Shown here in pieces: positions 55,481 to 64,000 of a stretch of DNA of 64,000 nucleotides. This DNA comes from Paragonimus westermani (lineage: Eukaryota; Platyhelminthes; Trematoda; Plagiorchiida; Troglotrematidae), in assembly GCA_008508345.1 (NCBI GenBank), contig QNGE01000299.1:267226-331225 (forward strand), written 5' to 3'. A program made the translations under genes and the position numbers. The notes below the pieces were generated by a model. That model worked only from the letters and a program-made list of their open reading frames with translations, was not told where the DNA came from and did not search any database. The first letter of the stretch is position 1. Every line of letters starts with the position of its first letter.

Positions 55481-56280
55481 GCGCGCCTACACCAAGTTGT
55501 CGGGCTAACGGTGTTGCGTCTAGGCTAACACATACGCGGTGAGCACCGAGTACGTGGGTGTATTCTTTTGACGTAAAATCCACCTGGTGAACACTTTCTG
55601 TAAGCCGGTCGTCCGGCTATGGGTTCATGGGCAATCCACTCCGATTGGTAAAGGATTCGGTCGTCGTCGACCACACAGCCAGGCAGACCGGGTGCTAGAA
55701 CGATAGCCATCCGATTACCAGTCTGACAGCTGCCGTGATGGCTGAAGGCAGGAATGGAACACCCAGGGTAAGCGATCGGCCGCGATCTGCAAGCCTGAGA
55801 AAATACTGTCCGGGGTAGGTGGCAAACCATTGCAAGTCCACTATGACCTTGCGTGATTGAGGCGTAACTCAGCCGAGACAATCCGTCTGATGTGAGTGAC
55901 TAAGGGATCTGCTGGCTACTGCGCTAACAGAACGGTACGACTGAGGACAAACTGACTGACGCCAACCACATTCCTGCACTATGGCTGAGCTAGATGACGG
56001 TGGGCATTGAGAGTGGTTGGTCAAATATGAAAATGTGTTAGTCTGTGATGAACCGGCCAATTGCTGGTTACACATCATCTATCCGCCCCGTTCCATCCTT
56101 CTCTTCTAGAGGTCTCTGCCGAAGAATTGAACCAATCACCGATTCTAGTTGGTTTCCGGTTTCCCCACGTAGTTCTCTTCACTGCTGTTTTATGGAAGTT
56201 TTTTTGAACCATTTCACACGCCTCATACATGTAGACGATACCGCTGTCGCAAACGCCAGTAAAATCCGTCCCAAAAACGC
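55481..56280 (-). repeat. 800-bp inverted repeat, left arm
   Basis: Exact-length reverse partner of 63201-64000, with only a few substitutions and no indel seen. It is GC-richer than its surroundings. On the minus strand it holds a 118-codon frame (55881-55525: LAMVCHLPRTVFSQACRSRP, then DDDRILYQSEWIAHEP) that I do not recognise. The inner edge is sharp at CCAAAAACGC (56280). Confidence 0.92.
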
Positions 56281-56539
56281 TTATATCTTGTTTCTCGTGA
56301 AAATGCATATACTTAAGTTGAATACGGAGGTTCCGTGTTGTTTTTGTCTCGGAATCGATAACTCACGTAATCAGTGTTAAGTGTATTATTCCCAAAGTCA
56401 TTTCTCATTCGCTGATACGCTTCACTTTTATTCCAAATTCACCTGTCTAAGCTAACAGGATCACGGACGCTCTGCGCTTACCACTGCGCTTGTCTCTAGT
56501 CCAGATTCCCACTCACATCGAAGCACATTAGGAACATAT

Positions 56540-57990
56540 ACGAGGTGCAATGCATCAGTGCGGTAATCGCCGGAATGTTCCATCTAGCAGTGAGTGTAAC
56601 TCGGTCCTCAGGGCTACTCACTCGGGACTTTGGAGGCAAGTACGAAAGGATCGCGGGGCCTACTGGACACAGCGCGCAATCGAAGTGGAACCGGTCTATG
56701 CTATCAGGAACTCTCGGAAGCTTTCCTATCTCATCCGAGCAACTGGTGACAAGAGGCCTGATGTGAGTGAGATAACCTGCGAATCCAACTGTGAGCCTAT
56801 TCATAACCTGCAACGACGTTTAGGACGTTGGGCTGAACACTTTCGGTAGCATTTCAACTTTTCACCTCCGCCACTGACCACGCCTTCTGGCTGTCTCTGT
56901 GTTCATTGATCTGTTGTTTCGTTTCTCTCAAAGACAGAAGTCTCAGTTGAGATCAACTTTCTGAGATATCATAAGGCACTCGGTCCAGACGAACTCCCTC
57001 CTACCCTTAATTGGAGAGCTGAGGGCTTCGCACCAAAAACTCTGCATCAATAGTTGTTCAAAATGTAGGTTAGCTAACATAATTCACATTTTCAACAAGG
57101 GCTCACGCAGTTCATATGTAAATCACAGAGAGGTTAGTCGAATTTCTGTTGCGTCATGCTTCTTCGTAGTCACCGTGTTTCGTGGACTAAACGCGAAGAA
57201 CATGGTCGTGAGCTGTGTGTTCATAGAGGGCTTACATCTTCTTAAACAGACTGGAGGCTTCAGTTCGCCAGTTTGGTATCGCCTTTGTACCTACTAAGTG
57301 CAAGGTGCTGTTGCAAGATTACCATGACTCTGTGGTTCCTCTTACACGTGGTGGTGAAACGTTGAAAGTAATCGAGGAGTTTATGCACCTTAAAGATTGT
57401 CTCAGCACTGGTGGAATGTCTGATGAGATCACCATTCACATAGCAAAGGCTCTGAAGACGTTCACTAACTTACGCCGTCTGTGATGTAGGCATGATCTGT
57501 CTTTCTGCGTGTCAGCAACGATGAAGTTCGCCGAAGTATCTACTGAACAAACCATAAGCGTACTGATCTTTTCTCACAGACTTCGTTGGCCTAGTAACAT
57601 TCTACGAATGTCAAAACATCGCCTACCACATCACGCCTTGTTTGCGAGTGGTAGGTTGCACTGGAAGCGGTAACCTGGTGACCAACATATGACTTTGGTT
57701 CAGAGTGTGATAGCACTCACTTTGAAACTTATTCCAGTAAGGCGCCCTCGGCTTCCTGGCTAGGGTCGGAGGGACAACGAACACCATTGGTTGGGGACGT
57801 TATCTGATGTGGCGAGGAACCGAGGTCAACGTCGTTCGTGTTGCGAGTGTTTGCGTGTATTGTCGTAATTTTTTTCTCTATCCCTCTACACTTTTCCCCT
57901 CTTCATATCACCTTTTTCTTCCCATATGGTAGCATATTTGCCACTCCGTGTGACTTTTACATGTCAAATATACCTATTTGACTTTTGAAT
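56540..57990 (+). pseudogene. LINE-3: RTE-like LINE remnant with internal deletions
   Basis: Family blocks in order: RQVRKDRGAYWTQRAIEVEP, RKLSYLIRATGDKRPDVSE and RRLGRWAEHFR (56.63-56.85 kb, the pre-RT linker). Next come RYHKALGPDELPP (56.96 kb), IIHIFNKGSRSSYVNHREVS with ISVASCF (57.08-57.16 kb, first RT blocks), and PTKCKVLLQDYHDSVVPLTR with KDCLSTGGMSD (57.28-57.43 kb, after the palm). RVSNDEVRRSIY and the tail from 57.51 kb close the set. The whole catalytic palm, with all three Asp residues, is deleted near 57.2-57.3 kb. It lies on the same strand as the 13-16 kb LINE but is closer to fluke-type consensus. Confidence 0.83.
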
Positions 57991-60017
57991 CTATCCTAAA
58001 CCGGTGGCTGGTGGTTAAATGAACTACTATACACACACGGATGGCAAACCTGGTAGTGACTCTTACAAGGTATCTCCGCGCAAGTGGACTACTACACTTG
58101 TAACACAGTTTGCTCAAAATTGCTTTTAACGTGAATCAATACATCTTACAAAGTCAGATGAGTACAGGAACATCATCGTTTATGATGAACGACTGTTGGG
58201 AGTAAGGATACTCATTACTATGCTGACCTCATTACGAAGAAATAAGGGCAACCAATAAACTAAAAAGCGACCTTATCAACAAATACATCGGCGAATCTAT
58301 CAGAAATATACAATGTGATGGGGGCAATGCTGATAAAGAAAACATGGTGCATTCATCTATTATCATGGTTGATTCCTCAAGGATATCTCAGGGATATCCA
58401 AAAGAAGACAGTTAAGTTCTAAGGTCGGGCAGTTACGTTGAACTTCTAGAAATGGCTATGGATGTTCAAAGACGTTTATTTGCTTTGACATAAATTCAGA
58501 CTTTGATGCGATATCCCACTTTCAACCACGCATTCTTCTGAATTGAAAACTTCACGGCAAAAGAGACCTATCATTTAGAAATCCAATTCTATACTGAACT
58601 TCACGCAGTCTCCCATTCCGCATATATCATCATACTGTTCTAATGGCGGGTTCTGCCACCAGGATGGAGTAAACTAAGTGTACTGTGAAGCGTTCTGAAG
58701 TACAGAGGATGTTGATTACTTCCAGTGGTACTGCGCAGCACAGTTGGCCAAAGAAACCTGCCAGCATCTTTCCCGGTTCATATGACCAAACCGACAGAAG
58801 TTGGAACCGGCGAGTTGTTCGCGAAAAAAAACTCGTTCACGGGGCCACCCTGAGTTATAGGGGTAAGTAAAATAGCGACGTGGTGGGAACAACGAAACTC
58901 AATCGCACATACTCCAAGCATATTCGCTTGCTTAGTGCACCGGATACAAAGGACACAACTACTTATCTATATCAGGCATTTAGAAACGAATCCTCTCGAT
59001 CAGCTCCTCTCCAAACGTGACAGCCTTATCCTCATAGATGGTGTGACCTACGTGGTCGATGTAGTCAACCAGGGCGTGCACAAAATGGGCGCCACAATAA
59101 AAGAGATAGGTCAACACCCTCACATACTTCTCCTTCGCAGTACACGATAAAACAGGTTAAATATATCCACCGCCATAAAGATCCCATTAACAGACGGGCT
59201 TTTCAAAATGTGATATATGAAATGTTTGTGGAGCATTGACTCAATGCTCCCAGAAAGGACTTAATCAACATTTGTGTTGCTGACATGCATGTTCCCAGAT
59301 TTTTCTATTTTCCTATGTTGAGCGAAATGTTTCGTGTAATGTACAGTTCATATTATCGATTCACAGGAAATTGTGTGAATGACGTGTCTTGTGTCAAAAA
59401 TAGGTACATCGTCAGCGCCGATCTAGTGGAGAGCACACACTGTGGAATGAGAGCACTGCGGATACAAATAGATAATTCAGGGATGGATGGACAGTCTCAG
59501 TTGTCATAATCGGAAGCAGCCAGCCAATTCGGGTTGTCGCCAATTTCACTAAGCCACATTATACAAAGTTTAGAAATTCAAAAAACATGGCACTGGTTTT
59601 CATACGAATGCGTTTCAGGACGTGAAATATTGCTACAGAACACTCCCAGGTGGTAGGCTTTCAGCTGCTCCCATCTGAGAAACCAATCGCCACGTGCAGA
59701 TGACTAAAAAAGATGACGAATGCCGACTAGAAAAAGAAAAAACAAAATTCAGATTCTCGACATGAACGCAACAAAAAATTGTTCGGAGTGGAATCAGTGC
59801 ATATTATGACGTCTCCACAAAAAGCATAATAACGCCACTGCACGGCTGCTCCCATTAAAGTCGCGGGAAAACGAACGGTTCACTATCAGAAACCACGAAA
59901 AAAATACGCACCGTTTAAAGGGGATAGAGATTGGCGCCGAAGCAAAAACGGATCCTTATCTCAACTTCAATCTGGGAAGTTTCTCGCACCCATTTTCAGA
60001 AAAAACACGTTGCGGTC
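57510..60017 (+). repeat. 2.5-kb direct repeat, copy 2
   Basis: Offset 5071 bp from copy 1 at its start. Its 5' limit falls inside LINE-3, where the frame reads RVSNDEVRRSIY across the junction. Its 3' end is cut by the single N at 60018, so its true length is unknown. Nearly all differences from copy 1 are single bases. Confidence 0.9.
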
Positions 60018-60018
60018 N
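60018..60018. other. Single N: assembly join
   Basis: The only ambiguous base in the window. Left of it the sequence is the direct repeat up to GCGGTC. Right of it the sequence jumps to CGTGTATTGTCGTAATTTTT, a string that belongs near the start of the same repeat. This looks like two repeat copies joined by an assembler, with an unknown amount of DNA missing or falsely joined. Confidence 0.85.
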
Positions 60019-60135
60019 CGTGTATTGTCGTAATTTTTTTCTCTATCCCTCTACACTTTTTTCTTCTTTATAATATCCCATACGGCAGCACATTTACCAT
60101 GTAGTCTTTGCGTGTTATATACTATCCCCCTTTCC
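60019..60135 (+). repeat. Third copy of the LINE-3 3' end, divergent
   Basis: CGTGTATTGTCGTAATTTTT, then CTCTATCCCTCTACACTTTT match 57.86-57.92 kb and 52.79-52.84 kb. After that the match weakens (CATACGGCAGCACATTTACC) and ends by about 60.13 kb. Confidence 0.75.
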
Positions 60136-63100
60136 ACCCATTGGCGGATCAACTCAGCACTTGCATATAAGAGAAGAAAAAGCGGTCTATTTCGGAGCAA
60201 ATTCCCACTGACGACGTTGTTCACCTATTTGTCACGTCTAATCAGTGATACACCTCATGTCCCTCCGCGATAGGGGAATTCTCAGCTTTTTGCCTACTCT
60301 TATATTCAGCAACTGAAAGACGATTACCTAGTGCGTCCCAGCCCTAGAGTAGTAACACTGACTACGAATCCTGTGGTACAGATGGCTGTCGTTCACAATA
60401 CGTGTCAGCTGGAGAGAAAATCCATTCGTCCTGTTTACGATTTAAAGACCCTGTAACTTTTGGGGCGGTTAACCAACTGAGCTTGGTGTGATAGTTTGCA
60501 ACAAGTCATTAGATTATTGGCATTATCTCCTGGAGAATCGAACTGACCACCATTTTTGTTTGGCTCAGACCGCTTGATCGTTTCCCCTATTGCTGTATTT
60601 CATGGACGACACCATGCGTTTTGTACGAAATGTCCCTGTTCATGCTGAATTTGAAACTGGTCATTCACCCTCCTCACCCTAGTAAACTCAACGTACTGCG
60701 TGCATTGTTTCGCCGCATATTTGTTACCCAAATGCAAAACAAAAGATGCCATAGTCGCCTATCCTCATTATTAAGTAGTTTCAAAGAGAACGACTCAATA
60801 TCCTTTATCATGGTATGACCGGAGAGTGCTACCTCCGCAATTCTGGCCCGTCCTGTTGATTCGTCTAAGCGTCTTGATCACACTGTCATGTTTAGAGAGC
60901 TTATCACAAAGATCCTTTGCGAGTATGCGGTCATTATTTTTGTCGCATCAGTCGCTTTATTCGGTGTTTCAACATACTGCACAGGACTCTGATTAGGTTC
61001 AGTGCCGAGAAGTAAGGCACCAGTCGTAAAATCTTTCTAGCGCTATATTCTGCATCTTTTAACATACCCTCAAGGTCCGTGTGGCATGGCGCATTGTTAC
61101 ACACTACCACCGATTTCCTTTTTTAATGACCCTCGAAGCTGCGTAACACAGTCCGCAGTCGGCATTGGTATTTTGCCTTAGTATACGATCTAGGTTTGAT
61201 GGAACACCTCAGCACCTCTCGTTCTGCTATAGCGCCAGTGATGGGCTGCCATCAACCGATGCTTGCACATTCTGTTCACGTATTTCTGTTCCGCAGGTTC
61301 TATTGTAGAACACATTGAACAAATGAGCAAATATAGTCAAATGTGTTAACGTCCTACTGACATGTCTTACTTTTGTCAATTCAGCTAACATAGTCTCCTG
61401 TAAATTTTGAACAGACAGTTTTCTGCTGCGTTTGTTCATCTCGTGGACTAAGTTTACTTTTTTGACCGCTATCAATCTCCCGTCTAGGTTGTCACTGGTG
61501 ATGCGTCCACCGGACCCCATGGTATAGTTAACTTGAAGTAATAGATTTGATGGCACCTCGCGCGCACTATTATTACTCTGTGTTAAACCGACGAATGTAC
61601 CACAGAATGAAGGGAAGGATTTTGGCTGAATTATGTTTGCATTTGCAGACGAAACTGATAAACAGGTCTAAGTACCCGATCGTTTAGAGTTGATTTCATA
61701 CAACTCCATGACAAGATTTGCAAGGGTGGAAGCCGAATTGTGGGACAAGGTGACTTTATAGTTGTGTACTAACTGAAGTTAGCTAAAGATTCCGCAAACT
61801 TTCTGTGAATCTTGTGCTAATTCACCAGCTGGCTTAACCTAGAATACACAGTGAGCGTTGAGACTTCTCAAATTAACTGAGCGTAGATAGTTCATTTCAG
61901 TGGGATTGGGTCATGGCTTATGGGCGCGTCGATGGATAATCCATTCTTCCTTTGCGCCTAGCTAATGTTGTCAATTGTACTATCGCAAATAGTGGGAGCG
62001 CTGGTGACAGTGATGCGACAAAAATGTTGCCCCTTACGGTGGAGGGCGACTGATTGGAATACGCCAATTCACATTATCTAACGAACTGTCAGTTTGGTGA
62101 CACTTCGCATGTCCCACTGTCACTCTGTGTTCAACGTATGAATGTACTTTTAAATGAATAGAAAATGTTTATTGGATTGAGTCCGCGGTGGGAACCACAC
62201 CTCAAAGAGATTCATAGGGAATTTGCAGATAAGAGGAGACCAAGTAATTTTGTGAATATCTCTGTCTGTGTTGGGAAATCCAGAAAGACAAGATGGATTG
62301 GAGGGTCTTGGAAGGTCAACAGTAGGAAGACTGCCACGAAGAAGGTCAAATGAGGATAAGTGGAATAGAAACCCAACCGCTGTCAATCAAACATATAACA
62401 AACGTACTGCAACATAAAACAGATAACAGCTAGACAGCGTTAACGGTGAGATGTTGAGTGTATTTACATTCTTCCTCAATGATTATCAATGTCAAGTTGT
62501 CTAAAGGTCTTGTTTGGTGTCTCGAGTATGTTCATTAAGTCTGAGGTTGAACCCAACAACCGAAAATGCAGTAACGACCGACTGTGGTAGAGTTTTTCCG
62601 ATGTGTACCACACACGAACACTAGAAGAGTGTCAGAAGGCGTATTCGATGTTGAGGCTTTAACCAGTAATCTCACAGATGGTTGTGTTCGCTGAGCGCGT
62701 CTCCTCACATATACAAACAAGTACATGGTCATAAGACAGATCAATAGGGGAAATAATGCGGAAAATGTCGGACTGACGATAGCTGGCGGTTGGTTCGATT
62801 AGTCAGTAGATATCTCTCATGAAATATTGACTTACATCAATCTATCAAACTGACCTCTATTATTCGAATTCCTGATGGGAACAGGATACGCAAACCATAT
62901 GCACAGTTGGACGGAAAGGTGAACAAACTAGGCAGTGTGAACTTCCGCCGATTTGTTTCGCTTTCTTTCTCCATAAACCGATGTCGAATTGGTTCACATT
63001 TGGCGAAGGGCGGAATAGGTGAACAGAGGTCACGTGAGGGATGAAATAAGCACTGATGGCTTGATGAATAAACAATATTCATCACTGAGTACGACGGTAG

Positions 63101-63200
63101 TCAGCACCAAAATGAGTGGGTGAATGTTTAACGTGTTGGGTGGACTAGGGAAGCGACCTTAACTTCATGGATATGTACGAGCAAGGGATCGAAGGAATGT
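60136..63200. other. Anonymous DNA, no gene recognised
   Basis: About 3 kb inside the inverted repeat. Frames at 61.23-61.56 kb (minus) and 62.15-62.39 kb (both strands) show no motif. Confidence 0.5.
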
Positions 63201-64000
63201 GCGTTTTTGGGACGGATTTTACTGGCGTTTGCGACAGCGGTATCGTCTACATGTATGAGGCGTGTGAAATGGTTCAAAAAAACTTCCATAAAACAGCAGT
63301 GAAGAGAACTACGTGGGGAAACCGGAAACCAACTAGAATCGGTGATTGGTTCAATTCTTCGGCAGAGACCTCTAGAAGAGAAGGATGGAACGGGGCGGAT
63401 AGATGATGTGTAACCAGCAATTGGCCGGTTCATCACAGACTAACACATTTTCATATTTGACCAACCACTCTCAATGCCCACCGTCATCTAGCTCAGCCAT
63501 AGTGCAGGAATGTGGTTGGCGTCAGTCAGTTTGTCCTCAGTCGTACCGTTCTGTTAGCGCAGTAGCCAGCAGATCCCTTAGTCACTCACATCAGACGGAT
63601 TGTCTCGGCTGAGTTACGCCTCAATCACGCAAGGTCATAGTGGACTTGCAATGGTTTGCCACCTACCCCGGACAGTATTTTCTCAGGCTTGCAGATCGCG
63701 GCCGATCGCTTACCCTGGGTGTTCCAGTCCTGCCTTCAGCCATCACGGCAGCTGTCAGACTGGTAAGCGGATGGCTATCGCTCTAGCACCCGGTCTGCCT
63801 GGCTGTGTGGTCGACGACGACCGAATCCTTTACCAATCGGAGTGGATTGCCCATGAACCCATAGCCGGACGACCGGCTTACAGAAAGTGTTCACCAGGTG
63901 GATTTTACGTCAAATGAATACACCCACGTACTCGGTGCTCACCGCGCATGTGTTAGCCTAGACGCAACACCGTTAGCCCGACAACTTGGTGTAGGCGCGC
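63201..64000 (+). repeat. 800-bp inverted repeat, right arm (runs off the window)
   Basis: Reverse partner of 55481-56280. It starts sharply at GCGTTTTTGG and continues to the last base, so the true arm may be longer. Three overlapping plus-strand frames (63167-63406, 63403-63612, 63600-63917) follow each other. Seen differences include a stop codon (TGA) after FYVK that reads AGA in the left arm. Product unknown. Confidence 0.92.

Noticed and set aside
1..64000. CRISPR arrays, bacterial operons, phage or rRNA genes
   Set aside because: No regularly spaced direct repeats, no ribosome-binding-site/ORF pattern and no rRNA-like blocks. The window is plainly eukaryotic and retroelement-rich.

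Overview
This window is non-coding eukaryotic DNA dominated by old, broken retroelements. I found no intact protein gene, rRNA, true tRNA gene or CRISPR array. All recognisable coding matter is retroelement protein cut by stops and frameshifts. The most likely source is a parasitic flatworm, probably a trematode. That is an inference from the mix of RTE-like LINEs of the type common in flukes, Penelope-like elements (PLEs) and a short Pol III-type element carrying a hammerhead ribozyme, which recalls the schistosome Sm-alpha family.

Layout. 1-13 kb: anonymous DNA with copies of a tRNA-derived SINE (2.15-2.44, 4.94-5.35, 6.17-6.35, 9.13-9.32 kb). It also holds a PLE endonuclease tail (7.58-7.82 kb) followed at once by a hammerhead-like motif, and one copy of a conserved 83-bp motif. 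13.3-16.2 kb: a nearly full-span but decayed RTE-like LINE (endonuclease, reverse transcriptase, C-terminal tail). 17-22.2 kb: a nest of three PLE remnants, two of which have the same odd shape: a minus-strand GIY-YIG endonuclease flanked by inverted copies of the PLE 3' end. 25.5-26.25 kb: a head-to-head pair of SINEs, one with an apparently intact hammerhead ribozyme. 28-41 kb: anonymous DNA with a few weak exon-like ORFs and hairpins. 42.4-45.0 kb: pieces of a CR1/jockey-like reverse transcriptase. 47.6 kb: a 5'-truncated SINE with a second intact hammerhead core. 52.4-64 kb: a recently rearranged block with a 2.5-kb direct repeat, an 800-bp indel-free inverted repeat, a third RTE-like LINE remnant and a single N that marks an assembly join.

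The main finding is that one ~310-bp repeat family joins a tRNA-like Pol III promoter (boxes A and B) to a type I hammerhead ribozyme with a very short, palindromic stem III. Two copies keep every core base I can check. Two others each differ from the core at a single critical base. A second hammerhead-like motif lies just behind a PLE endonuclease, and a third, weaker one lies in a PLE terminal repeat. Self-cleaving RNA therefore appears in both the non-autonomous and the autonomous elements here, which suggests (inference) a shared or convergent RNA-processing strategy.

All homology calls are from reading motifs by eye. No search or folding program was run, and element boundaries are approximate.
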